Source: Tetracentron sinense (taxonomy: Eukaryota > Streptophyta > Magnoliopsida > Trochodendrales > Trochodendraceae). From it: 64,000 nt of DNA. The translations under genes were made by a program, and so were the position numbers. Below, piece after piece: positions 1 to 12,200 of this stretch. The first letter of the stretch is position 1. Each line of letters opens with the position of its first letter. Below the pieces are notes generated by a model that worked only from the letters and a program-made list of their open reading frames with translations, searched no databases and was not told the origin of the DNA. The stretch covers positions 5,072,434 to 5,136,433 of the forward strand of contig CM026573.1 in NCBI GenBank assembly GCA_015143295.1, in the 5' to 3' direction.

Positions 1-185
1 ATGTTATTTGTCGAACCACATATATCTTGTGTTTTTTCTGATAATTTTATTTGGGTGTGTGCTTGTTCTATTGATCCCTTGTATAAAATGTTTTCTCCAC
101 ATGTAAGAAAGTTGATTTATAAGTTCCGAATTATTTCACAACAACTGGTATTAAGTATCCAAGGATATTTTCAACGGTGTTGAAA
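1..185. other. unassigned flank of Copia remnant
   Basis: AT-rich sequence before the gag remnant. The 60-codon open frame has no recognisable domain. It could be leader sequence of the same retrotransposon, but no LTR border or primer-binding site is visible. Confidence 0.3.
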
Positions 186-189
186 ATTT

Positions 190-1010
190 TTGGATACTTT
201 CTATGGAGAAGTTTGACGAAAAAAATGAACTTAAATCTGTGACAAAGGAGAATGAAGGACGTCCTAGTTCAATAGGGCATGTCAAGGGTGTTGAGGAATA
301 CGGTCTGTCAAAAAAGATGCTTGAAGTAGGTTAGGAAGATATTGAAGCAAAGACAATTAGAACAATACACCTCGGTCTTGTGGATAACGTAATGTACAAC
401 GTTATGGATGAAGAATCAACACAAGAACTCTAGAATAAGTTGGAAAAAATCTATATCGAAAAATATGCTGACCAAAAGGTAATATTTGAATAGACAGTTG
501 CATACTTTGAGGATGGCAAATGGTACAGATCTCATTGAAAGCGTGAATGTGTTCAACCAGATCTTGAGTCAACTACAAAAAGTTGATGTCAAGGTAGAGG
601 AAGAAGATCGAACATTGATGCTTCTTACCTCAATTCTAGATTCATATGAGCACTTTGTGACAATGTTCTTCTATGACAAGGATACATTGCGGTTGGAGGA
701 GGTCACAGTGGCACTACTCTCTAATGAGATTAGGCGAAAGCCAATTTATGAAGATAATCATAATCAGGCTTTGGTTGCTTGTGGAAGAGGAAGGGACTTG
801 GAGAGAGGATCTAACCGAGGCAACAAAGTGTCTAATTACAAGATTTTGTACTATTTAGATTTAATATGACCAACTCCAGTATTGCTAATATGTACGTCGT
901 CCTATATGTTTCAATTGATGGATGATGCATAGTCAATGAAGGAAGATAATAAGGTTATGAAGGAAGAGTTGAATGATTTGAAAGAGTTGTTCAAGAATTG
1001 AAGTTGTTGA
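190..1010 (+). pseudogene. degenerate Copia-type gag remnant
   Basis: The translation resembles the UBN2-type gag of plant Ty1/Copia elements. A segment around 340-480 reads like the 'LxDxVLYNVMDEE' gag block. The stretch 486-820 has the usual order: cytoplasmic helix, 'EEEDRTLMLLTSILDSYEHF', then 'DTLRLEEVTVALLSNEIRRK'. In-frame stops (near 332 and 432) and a frame change near 490 break it. It ends before a zinc knuckle, and no protease, integrase or reverse transcriptase follows. Seen directly: the motif order and the breaks. Inferred: an old truncated Copia insertion with no function. Confidence 0.7.
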
Positions 1011-1862
1011 AATGTGAAGTTATATGAGACATTGATGTATAATCATTTACATACTGTATAAATCTTATCTTAGACATGTATGAGTTGTATAATATCAAAT
1101 TGACAATACAAAGTTAATTGAATGATTCTACATTTTAGATCGCTAATATATCATCAATTGGTACATCATATTATCGATTGATCGATTTCATATCACATTA
1201 TTGATCACTTTGTAATTAAGATCGATTTGCCCATAAAAAAGCAGTTTTATGAGAATTACAGTGTAATATTATGGAAGATCACTTTTACTATTGTGTAATA
1301 TTAATACAAGATGATTACAAATTCGTTACAATATCACTTTTAGAATAATGTCATTACAAAATGTATTGACGTCTATTATTTAATATCATTTTTTAGTACA
1401 AGATCAACTCCATTGAGATATGAGATTAGTTCATGGTTGTCTGCTATGTCATGCTTGTTTACATCTACCATATTTCCAGTTGGTCGCTCTTCGCCATGTG
1501 AGAATTCTTTTATTTTTTTGGTTTTCCAACAGATCGTCTTCCCATTGGGGGTCATATTCTCTCAGCCTTGACCCTCACTTCATCTAGGGTGTTCTATCGG
1601 ATTTTGACTCGCACTTGATATATTGATCCATTATCTACAATATTGCAACGGGTTTTGGAACTTTAATAAATGAATACAATAAATATTATGAATTGGAGCA
1701 ACGTTAATAATTTATATATTGATCAATCGATAAACCTAAACGATTGCTTGTGTTTATGATAGATCGATCAATATACCAGATCACTTGCTTGCTTGATTAT
1801 AAAATATCGATTGATCATTATATAAAATAGATTACTCGATATCTTACGATCGATCGACGATA
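1011..1862. other. AT-rich intergenic sequence, no gene seen
   Basis: No open frame of note. The stretch is rich in GATCGAT-type words (for example near 1190, 1735 and 1845), also frequent in the LTRs elsewhere in the window, so it may be decayed LTR material. No clear border was found. Confidence 0.35.
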
Positions 1863-4800
1863 TGTAATGACTCAAAATTTTAATATATTAAATTATGGGT
1901 TTTTAGGTCATTAACTGCGATTAATTAGTTAAGTAATTGATAATTTTGTAGAAAGTGAGTTTTGTTTGGGATTGGGTTGTACCAATAAAAGTCCAGTGTT
2001 TTGTTTTTTGAAAATCACACACAGTGTACTGGGTAGTTATCAGGACGATCACATGTCGTACCAGTTCCATCGCGTATCGATTCGTGAGACTGCAGAGGTG
2101 TTATGTGTAAGAAAATCAAGAAAACAGGAAATGTACAGATTTCTGAAGTTCAATTGGGACTCCATATCTATTGAAGATTCTAATAGAAATCCATGAGGCT
2201 CATACCATCACGTGTCGGTAGAACCTGTGGTCAACTGTCTGTTATTTTGGCAGTTCATCATCTCATATGAAGAAACGGCAGCATGTTTTGTGTCCGAAAT
2301 CAGAAAATTAGTCGGTTTATAGTTTTTGTACAGACTTGCTTTTAACTGTCAAAACTCAGTATTTTTTCCTAAAATTTCTACAACATGTGTCGAACTATCC
2401 CAAGTTCGGTCACCTGAAGTTTCGCCAAAATCGGACTTCATTTAGTAAGGTTTCAAAAACCATATGCGTAAGAAAAACTGGGAAAAAGTCAACCGATCAA
2501 ACCCGTTGACTTGGTCAAAGGGGTCACATCACCATGGTCATGTGCCTAGCACATGACCCTTGGCCTATATAAGAGGGCTAAGCCTCCCTCATTCTCACGG
2601 TTTGCACAAACAGAGGAGAGTGCTGCACTAGAATATCTAGAGAGAGAAATTCTAGAGAGATAAAGAGAAAGAGAGAAAAAGAAGAGAGAGAGAGAAAATG
2701 AGAATCCATCTTAGGGTATTTTGATGTCCCTGACGCGTTGGTGACGTCCATTTTCTCCCCAACGCCTCGATCGACATGTAGAGAGAGAGAGAAAAAGTTA
2801 AAGAGATAAAGTAAATGTTTGAAGGTGATGAGCTTCACCTTGAGGTTGATCGTCCTCTCGAGCGCGTTGGCGGTGTTCATTTCGGCCCTAGACACTTCGA
2901 AGTACGTGAAAAAGGAAAAACTCCTTCCATCTCCATCTCTTCTCTTTTTTCCTCTTATTTTGTTATATTTTGTATGTGGAATGAATGTGTGTGTTTTGGC
3001 GTTGATGAAAAAGGGTCAGAGACCCCGTGGACGTTGTATGAGAAGGTGGTGGAACATGGACAAGTGAATAGAGTGATATAGTCTCAGTCTAGGGTGTAAA
3101 ATCCTGGATTTAGGCTCACTGTGTGAATGACGTGGATGAAAAAGGGTCGGAGACTCCTATGTGATGTGTGAAAGAGTTGGACGTGCGTGTAAAATCAGTA
3201 GAGGGATGTAGCCCTCGGTCTCGGGTGTTAAAAAACCCCGGATTTAGGCTCACTATGTACTGAGCGACCGATCGCCAGTACCCAGACTTGCCTATTTGGG
3301 CTGTGATAAGACTTGAACTTCATGTGAACCTTCAAGGAGTCTCGATCGGGTCCCGGGTATGATGGATCGTCACTCTAAGGTGACAAAAAGTTGATTTGAG
3401 TGTTGTGTAAGGCGATGGACACCTCAATTGGCTTAGAAACGTTCCATAACGGAATGGTATGTTATCAGATTTAGTCTACTGGTGCGAGGCCCAACTGTTT
3501 CAGTTAATCAAGCGAGGCTTGGGTTAACTGGGATTACTCGGTTGTTAGAAAATCTAACAAAGGTTAAAGTATAATCCTCCGTGACTGATAGTCGGGAGTG
3601 GGTGAATTATTATCCATAAATTTTCTTTGACTAGGTCAGAAGTGGTGATGTCGTATAGTCCTCTGTGACTGATAGTCGGGAGTGGGTGAAATAATATTCA
3701 TACATCCTCTTTGGCGAGGTACGTGATTGATCATCGGGAGTGAGTGTAATAATGTCCATAGATCCTCTTTGGCGAGGTACGTGATTAATCATCGGGAGTG
3801 AGTGGAGTGTTATCCATAAATCCTCTGTGGCTAGGTCTGGAGTTGTGGTGTTAAGTGAGTCCTCTGTGACTGATAGTCGGGAGTGAGTGGATTTGATATT
3901 CATAGATTCTCTTTGGCTAGGTTTGGAGTGGTGTTGTTGTGCTAGTTCTTCATGATTGATAGTCGGGAGTGAGTGAAATTGATATCCATAAATCCTCTTT
4001 GGCTAGGTCTGGAGTGATGATATGATGTAGTCCTCCATGACTGATAGTCAAGAGTGGTTGGATTTGATATCTATAGATTCTCTTTGGCTAGGTCTGGAGT
4101 GGTGGTATTAAGTGAGTCATCTGTGACTGTTAGTCGGGAGTGAGTGGATTTGATATCCATAGATCCTTTTTGGCTAGGTCTGGAGTAGTAGTGTTATGTT
4201 AGTTCTCCGTGACTGATAGTCGGGAGTGGATGAAATTGATATCTATAGATCCTCTTTGGCTAAGTCTGGAGTGATGGTATGATGTAGTCTTCTATGACTG
4301 ATAGTCGGGAGTGGGTGGATTTGATATCTATAGCGGTGGTGTTATGTGAGTCCTCATTGACTGATAGTTTGAAGTTAATGGATATGTGATGTCTTTGATA
4401 GAAATGCCGTGAGAACGAGTTCCCCACCGTGGATGAGATCAGATGATTTGTGTTGATTCTATGGGTGAATGCCGGATGTATATTAAGTCTAAAGACTCAA
4501 GGTATAGTTTGAATGAGTGTAGGTCCAATTGGTTAATAAGTGAGTGTAGGACTCAGGTGTAAAGGTTGTACACAAGTGAAGGTCCAGTCGATCGAGTTTG
4601 TGGACTCGAGAATAAGGTATGAGTGGTTATCTAGATCGATAACCTGATGTCGTGGATAATGATTGGATGAACTTAAAAAATTAGAGGTCAAAAATCTCAG
4701 TTAGGGTAAAATAGTCCTGAGTGACCTCGGGTCACGAATTACGATATTATATATTATTATAATATGAGAATTGTGTTGTAATACGATATCATTATTGATG

Positions 4801-5114
4801 ATTGTTACTAGGTGAAAAATAGCCTAGATGGATGGTGGATTTTGCTGGGCTCCATAGTTCACTCTTCTCATTTTATGTTTTCAGATCCTGAAGTGGTTGT
4901 TAATTGGTAGAGTAAAGACTACTGTAGTCAGTGAGATAACGCAGTTGCCTATGATGAGTTATTGTGATGATCAGTTGTTGTTGCTTATGTAAGCACGTAA
5001 GAAAAGTTAAAAATTTCCGTACTTTCGTGGGTAAAGTCTTCCACATACGTGGTTATGACGAACGGGCGTGCGTCTCGAAACTTGATTCTTTAGGTGCGGG
5101 TTCGGGACGTCACA
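1863..5114 (+). mobile_element. large solo LTR, probably Gypsy-type
   Basis: The block begins TGTAATGACTC and ends GGGACGTCACA, the TG..CA ends expected of an LTR. It contains a promoter-like TATA (CCTATATAAGAGGG, about 2564-2577) followed by a purine-rich leader. The flanks are CGATA (1858-1862) and CGTTA (5115-5119), a 5-bp target duplication with one mismatch. No internal domain, second LTR, PBS or PPT is seen, which fits a solo LTR left by unequal recombination. At about 3.25 kb it is unusually long. Open frames inside (for example 2815-3081) have no known domain and look accidental. Assignment to Gypsy rests on the length and the style of the ends and is not certain. Confidence 0.65.
3560..4385 (+). 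repeat. 86-bp tandem array inside the solo LTR
   Basis: The core GACTGATAGTCGGGAGTG recurs at about 3586, 3670, 3870, 3957, 4042, 4128, 4213 and 4299. Most spacings are 84-87 bp, with two 58-bp units near 3728 and 3786 and a short last unit near 4361. Each unit also carries a 'CCTCTTTGGCTAGGTCTGGAG' block. Units differ by several percent, so the array is not recent. Confidence 0.9.
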
Positions 5115-5530
5115 CGTTATGAATACAAATTTGTTGCAGGAGAGTGGAATGAAAATTGAACCATACAGTCCACACCAATATAGAAATCTCTAAAAAAACA
5201 CAATAAATAGGAACATAGCAAGAAATTTAACAAAATTTATACAGAAAACACCTTTAAATATAAAATAACAAAACAATTAAGAATATATTGAAATGGATTC
5301 AAGAAAACTCGAACATTGATAATATATCACTAATAAATATTATAATGAACCCTTACCATTGTAAGGGATGAATCAAGTCCAACAAACAAGAGAGTGGTCG
5401 GTTTTTGAATGAAGGAGTCCTTCATTTTCAAAAATTACGCGACATAACGTGAATAATAAAGAAAACTGTGTTTTCTCTATGCTATCTTTCGCACAGAAAG
5501 AACATGACATTTTGGTCCATTTAAGCTTAA
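5115..5530. other. intergenic, no gene seen
   Basis: AT-rich sequence between the solo LTR and a MITE. No open frame, RNA motif or repeat border was recognised. Confidence 0.4.
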
Positions 5531-5783
5531 GGTGGTGTTTGGTGGCTCTAATCTAAATAGGTAGAACTTATTTGAAAATTATGCTTAGTTGTACTTTAGA
5601 TTGTTAAGTGGTAGGATAATTGCATGTTTACATTTTTTTAAAATAGATATTTTTACAATTAAAATCTCAATTTCAAAAAGATGTAGACATGTAATTAACC
5701 TTTAACTTAATAGTTTAAAGTCCAACTAAACACAATTTTCAAATAAGCTATACCTATTTAGATTAGTGTTACCAACCGTCACC
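5531..5783. mobile_element. Tourist-like (PIF/Harbinger) MITE
   Basis: A 253-bp foldback element. The left end GGTGGTGTTTGGT and the right end (reverse complement GGTGACGGTTGGT) form terminal inverted repeats. The complementarity continues inward so that almost the whole element can form one hairpin. It is flanked by TAA on both sides (5528-5530 and 5784-5786), the 3-bp duplication typical of PIF/Harbinger MITEs. It lies about 480 bp upstream of the CDT2 start. Confidence 0.8.
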
Positions 5784-6134
5784 TAAGTCTCACATACTTT
5801 GGGGGACTCACATACATGTGATCCAAAAAAGTTATTTGAAATTGACAAAATAAGACAATTCCGGGCCTATATGGGAAAGAGGAGTGCTAGCCCTACTCTC
5901 AGTCTTAGTCTTAGTCAACTCCTACTCTCATCCTCCACCAACCATTTGTCTCTTAAAACACTCTCTCATCCAAAAAGTGGATAAGTGGTTCGTAGAGAGT
6001 GAGAGTAGGGATTGGCAAAGAGTACGGATAGCATTCCTCATTTGGGAAAACTTCCGTATATATTTTATTTTTCGTATGCCGGCAAACACATAATCATTCC
6101 CCAACGATAGCCCCACCTCCCTCACAATTTTAAA

Positions 6135-6167
6135 TTTCCCGCTAGGTAAAACGAATAGTTTCGCGCC
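6135..6167 (+). promoter_or_regulatory. two E2F-type sites upstream of CDT2
   Basis: TTTCCCGC at 6135-6142 and TTTCGCGCC at 6159-6167 both match the plant E2F consensus TTTSSCGC. They lie 93-125 bp upstream of the CDT2 ATG and just before the CT-rich leader. Genes of replication licensing are commonly E2F targets, so S-phase expression is a reasonable inference. Confidence 0.7.
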
Positions 6168-6206
6168 AAGGAAAACCATAAAAATAATCTCTACATACTC
6201 ACAAGT

Positions 6207-6240
6207 CACATTTCTCTCACTCTCTCTCTCTCTCTCTCTG
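6207..6240 (+). repeat. CT-rich microsatellite in CDT2 leader
   Basis: A (CT)n run interrupted near its 5' side, ending 20 bases before the ATG. Pyrimidine-rich leaders of this kind are common in plant genes. Confidence 0.8.
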
Positions 6241-6259
6241 TTAGACTTAGTGTTGCAGA

Positions 6260-9200
6260 ATGGAAAGCTCGAATCCTCCATCATTCTTTCAAGATCTCAA
6301 GTCAAGGGAACTCAATGGATTCAGAGGTGTTTCACCATCTCTATTGTAATTCGATTCATTTCCACCCTAATCTTGATTTCATATCTGATTACGATCCGAC
6401 TGTTTTTTCTTCCATTTTCAGTACGAAAACGGCCCTATTTCGGCGATCTATCGTCAGATTCCGGTGGATTTGGTGCCGGAGTTCTAGCTATCGAACACGA
6501 CGGCGACGAAACACCTCCCTTGGCTGTTTCATTCTGCAAGGTAGGTTTTTTCTTTGCCTTTTATCTCCCCCAATGCTGAAGAGTTTAATTTATAGAAATT
6601 AATCTATACTATTTATTTATTTTAACTACCAATTTTGCAGGAGGTGAGAAATTCTCATTTTCTTGCTGTTTCCGACGAGAGTGGGTACGTTAGTATCTAC
6701 GATACTCGTCGAAAGCTTCCTTCTTCTGCCTCTTGCCGAGAAAACCCAGGTTCGATCTATTCCAATTAATCTAGGGCTAAGATTTTGATTAGTTGATGCT
6801 TCATTCTTTTCCGTCCATTTTTTTTACTGGGTTTATGTTCATATGGGTTTCAGCGGAAGCTAGGGTCAGCGATTGGATTGCGCATCAAAATGCCATTTTT
6901 GATATATGCTGGATCAAGGTACTTTACTATCTTTTTGTTCATCTAAAGTCATTTTTAGTGTATTTAATATAGGGAAGTGACAGTGTGTGTGAGTTGTAAG
7001 TGTGTGTTCTATATATGTTACCAAAAAATAAAGCTCTTTATATTTAGTTCCACATCGGTTTTTTTTTTTTTGTTAGAGGGTAAACAAGAACACTAAACAC
7101 TAACAAAAACAGCTGGAGAGTTCCTGGCTGCCAAAATAGATCTGCAATGCCAAGGATTAAGCCGCTGCGGAAGGAAGTTGCGAGCTGAACTGAGACCTAG
7201 GCTGTGTCTCGCCAATTTGTGAGCATAGATGTTGGATTGCTTGGGAAGGTGAAAAGTAGCATGGTGAGGGATGCTTTGAAGGTCCTTCCGAACGTCTCTC
7301 ATAGAAGCCGAAATTTCCGCAGGCTCTTTGATGTTGGGATGTTGGGTAAGCTTCACTAGAGCTTCAGAGTCCGAACCAAACTCCACCTTTCTCCAACCAT
7401 TCGTGACAGCAAGGGAGGTTGCTAGCCGAAGAGCAGCAGCTTCAGCTCTCAGCGCCGAGCCACCTCGGATCCCTTGAATAATGCCCTGAGTAATCATCCC
7501 TCTATGATTTCTCGCAATGGCTTCTGCACCTGCCAGATGACTCGCGGAATTATAGGCTCCATCCGAGTGGATCCTCAGCCATCCAGGTTGAAGAGGGGGT
7601 TGAGAATTTCTCGAAGAGGAGGGGGATTGCTGGACTCTCACCTAGTTTTTTTATCTTATTTTCTTCCGCCTGTAAACACTCCCCAGCTAGCTTCTCTGCC
7701 ATTTGGATTATCTGCGTCGGGTTGGGGGGAGTCTCTTGGAAGATTCTGCAGTTCCAAGCTTTCCAAAGTTTCCAAATTATAGCTGCACATCGAGTCAAAT
7801 AGTTGCTTTTTTCATTATCATTCAAATTCATATTCACCCAAAACTTCCACCATTCTTTCAAGGATTTATTTTGACTGTGATCAGTTCGGAGAGAAATAGA
7901 GGATCCCCACTACACTCTTCTAGCTAAAAGGCACTCAAACATGAAGTGAGTAACGTCCTCTACTTGATTCCCACATAGGTTGCAATGAGGGTCAATAGGA
8001 ATTTTTCGCCTATGGAGTGCTTTACTAGTGGGAACTGCTCCCCAAAGGCAGTGCCAAATAAACCATATGATCTTGTGCGGAATAGGCAATTTCCATAATG
8101 TCTTCCACTCCAAAAGAGATAAGGAGTTAGAGGAACCAGGCCCCTCTCCCTTCGTGGAGTTGCTTTGATCCCGTTGAGCATGGTAAGCCGAACGAACCGA
8201 GAAGTTCCCATTCTTTTCAAAGTGCCAGACTAACTCATCACATCCATCTTGGTTACTGTACTGGATTCTTGTGATCGCCTTGATTTCTTCTTGGTTGAAC
8301 CCAAACAACAACCTATCCCAATACCAATCCCCCACTTCCAAATTTATGAAGTTTGCAACTTTAGTCCAATGGCAAGAAGTCGGTTTTTTGAAGATTGCCT
8401 GAAAGTTAGCTAGAGTGGGGATCCAAGCATCCTTCCAAGGATTGATGGCCTTACCGTTACCTAGATTCCACCTAAGACCCAGGTTGAGCACCTCCCGTCC
8501 GGTTGAGATGCTTCTCCAAGCCCAGGATGGGTGAGCCCTAGATGTAGCTGAAAGGAAAGATCCCTAGGAAAATAGATACTTTTGGCGAGGTGCCCCCAAA
8601 GCGAGTTTGGATTCTTGATAAGGTTCCACCATTGTTTTGCAAGTAGGGTATTATTTAAGGAGACCAAGTCTCTAAAGCCGCCACCTCCACCCGCTTTGTT
8701 CTCACACATTGTCGCCTAGTTGAATCAGTGAATCTTCCTTCTAGTGTGGTCTTGGCCCTACCAAAAGTTTGCCACTTCGGAGTTGATATCTTTGCAAAGT
8801 TTGATGGGTAACTTAACAACTCATGGCATAGGTGGGGATTGATTGCGCCACAACTTTAATTAGGACGTGTCTCCCTGCTTTGTTAAGGTATTTTCCTTTC
8901 CAAGTTTGGAGTCTGCTCACCACTCGGTCCTTGATAGTGGAAAAGAGGTTCGCTTTAGATTTCCCAAACACCGATGGAAGCCCTAGATACGTCCTAGATC
9001 CTTTAATAGTCTTGATTCCCATCATTCTGCTAATCATCTTTTGAATCTTGCTCGGAGTATGTTTGCTAAAGATAATTCCAGATTTGTTGGAGTTGATTTG
9101 CTGCCTTGATATCCTTTCAAATTTGTTGAGGAGCTCCTTAACATTGCCTGCTTCTTGAGGGGTGGCCTTGCAAAAAAGAATGTTATCATCAGCAAAAAGG

Positions 9201-12200
9201 CTATGAGTGATAGTCGGGCTCGATCTCCTAATTGTTATCTCAAAGATGACCCCTTGGCTTTTGGCCCTATCAATCATGTGGGATAAAAAATTAGAGGCCA
9301 ATATGAAAATATAAGGAGAAAGGGGATCCTCCTGTCTTAGCCCTCTGAAAGGGGAAATGTAACCCTTAGCTTGTCCTTTAATAAGGATAGAATAGTTGAC
9401 GGTTGTAATGCATTGGATAATTAGTTGGACCCATTTATCACAAAAGCCGCTTTTTCAAAGAACTATTTTGATAAAACCCCATTCCAACTATTCATAGGTT
9501 TTGTTCATGTCAAGTTTGATAGCGATGTTCCATTTGGCCTTTTTCGGTTGGGTTTTCATGTGGTGGAGCATTTCATGAGTACTGTATACATTCTCATGAA
9601 TGCTCCTCCCAGGAATGAAAGCACTCTGAGAAGGATGCACTATGTGCTCCATCATATCTTTCATGCGATTAACCAAAATCTTAGCAAAAATTTTGTATAA
9701 AACAGTGCAGAGACTAATAGGGAGCAACTGTCCTATGTTTTGAGGGTTGGGCACTTTTGGAATCAACACGATATGAGTAAAGTTGGTTACTACTTTCTTC
9801 ATGTACCCTTAATAGCCCCACGAATCCTCTTTTTGAGGGTTGCGTGGGTGCTGTGCTTTGCTGCACTAGTGTGTGTGTGTGAGTTGTGTAAGAGCATCTC
9901 CAACCCTATCTCTAAAAGTTCCCTATTTTTAATCTAAAATGAAGTGTTAGATTTTTTAGGAACCTTCTTTTTCTACTTGCAACTCCAATCCAAACTCCCT
10001 ATTTCTTCCCTATTTCTATTAAATACTAATTTTTTATTTTTTTGAATGAGATGACACTCAACAATCTTAATTTTTGGAAAACAGTAATTTTTCCAATGGT
10101 CATATTTTTATAACGGTCATTTGTTTTCAAATGGTCATATCTTTTATAACGGTTATATTTTAATGGCCATATCTATTCAAATTTATATTTTAACGATCAT
10201 ATTTTTTTGAATTAGATGACACTCCGATTATAAATAAAACAATTTCCTCTCTCATTTTCATCCATCACAACTCATTTTTCTCTCAACAATAAAAAAACTT
10301 AGTTGTGTCTCAATTTTATTGATCATTTTCTCTTTATGGATCACAGCCTTCTAAACAATACATTTTTTGGAGATCTTGAAGACTCTGACAAAGAGTTGGA
10401 GATCAACGAAAGGGAAATGAATAGAATGTATCTAGGGTGGTTATCGAGAACGGATTGACTTCTTCTTCATCAAATGAGTTTGGATCATCGCTCCAATCCA
10501 TATTCTATCTCTTAAAGAAGAAGAATATTATAAAAAATTGGTATATCAAAACTAGTGAAGAAATTGATTTTGGTATACCAAAGACAGTGAAAAAATCAAG
10601 AAAAAAAGAAACACATTTGAAGAATTTAAAAAAATTTTGGTATACCAAAACTAGTGAAGAGAACAATTCACGGTTGAACACATTTTAAGACAGCAATGAG
10701 TGGGAGGAACATTACTGTTGAGAGAGCCGTTTACATTTAGCCGTTGAGGGAGTCAGATTTTAAAAGCTTTTTAGAAAAGTAAAAAAAAAAACATTAAAAT
10801 ATTATATGGTGGAAGAGAAATGCTCGGCATCATTGCTTATCAAAATCCAACGCACTCCCTAAAGTCAACAATATCGGCAAATTTATTAGCTTTTTCAAAA
10901 AAGCTTGCTCCAACACACTCCCTAAATTGGAACGCCATTTTACCGAAAGGGATTTTGTTCGGCAATGATGCCAAGTGTTTCTCTTCCGTCATATAATATT
11001 TTAATATATATTTTTTTACTTTTCTAAATAGCTTTTGAAATCTAACTCCTTCAATGGCTAAATGTAAACGACTCTCTCAACGGTAATGTTCCTCCCACCC
11101 ACTGCTGTCTCTTTAGAATGTGTTCAACCGTGGATTATTCTCTTCACTAGTTTTGGTATACCAAAATTTTTTAAAATTTCTCAAATGTGTTTCTTTTTTT
11201 TATTGATTTCTTTACTGGCTTTGGTATATCAAAATTGATTTTTTCACTGGTTTTGATATACCAATTTTTTTTTTTAAATTCTTCTTCTTTAAGGGGTAGA
11301 ATATGAATTGGAGCGATGATCCAAACTCGTTTGATGAAGAAGAAATCAATCAATTCTCGGCAACCGCCATAAATGCACTCTATTTATTTCCCTTTCGTTG
11401 ATCTCCGACTCTTCGTCGGAGTCTTCAAGATCTTCCAAAAACGTATTGTTTAGAAGGTTGCGATCCATAGAGAGAAAATGATCAATAAAGTTGAGACACA
11501 GCTAAGTTTTTTTGATTGTTGAGAGAAAATTGAGTTGTAATGTATGAAAATGAGAGAGGAAATGGTTTTATTTATAATCGGAGTGTCATCTAATTCAAAA
11601 AAATATGACTGTTAAAATATGACCATTTGAATATATATGACCGTTATAAAAGATATGACCGTTTGAAAACAAATGACCGTTAGGAAAAATATGACCGTTG
11701 GAAAAATTACCGTTTTCCAAAAATTAAGATTGATGAGTGTCATCTCATTCAAAAAAAATAAAATATTAGTATTTAATAGAAATAGGGAGTTTGGGTTGGA
11801 GTTGCTAGTAAAAAAAGAGGGTTCCTAAAAAATCTAACACTTCATTTTAGAGTAAAAATAGGGAACTTTTAGAGATAGGGTTGGAGATGCTCTAAGTATG
11901 TGTTCTAAATATGTTACCCCAAAAAAAAAAATATAGGGAAGTGATACTTTGTGCACAAACGGCCCTTCACATGCCCTTTTCCATTATTTAAAAAAAAAAA
12001 TCATGATTAAGTTTAACTAATATGAGGTTAATATATATATATTTTAAAAACTAAGGTTAGATAGATGAACCCTAGGGGTGGGTGAATCTTAACCATAGTC
12101 GATGAGTATTAATTAACTTGAGGTTATTTTTCTAAAAATCAAGGTTAGATGGATGAACCCTAAGGGTAAGTGAATCTTAATCATAGTTAATGAGTGTTAA

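Larger units (their letters stand above)
6981..11930 (+). mobile_element. polyadenylated retroposon with nested insertions in CDT2 intron 4
   Basis: The 14-bp ATATAGGGAAGTGA stands at 6967-6980 and again at 11931-11944, directly after an A-run (11920-11930): a target duplication. Between them lie a GTGTGTGTGAGTT..GTTACC tail (6982-7027), a plant USE-like GTTCCACATCG (about 7047-7057), the LINE, a second GTGTGTGTGTGAGTT tail (9870-9889), the Harbinger palindrome, and the rest of the tail with poly-A. The tail resembles those at 21270-21300 and 38170-38230. Reading it as a tandem or dimeric retroposon is inference; the flanking duplication is seen directly. Confidence 0.65.

Noticed and set aside
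2815-3081. Two overlapping frames of 82 and 88 codons inside the large LTR
   Set aside because: No domain, and located in the leader region of the LTR; more likely chance.
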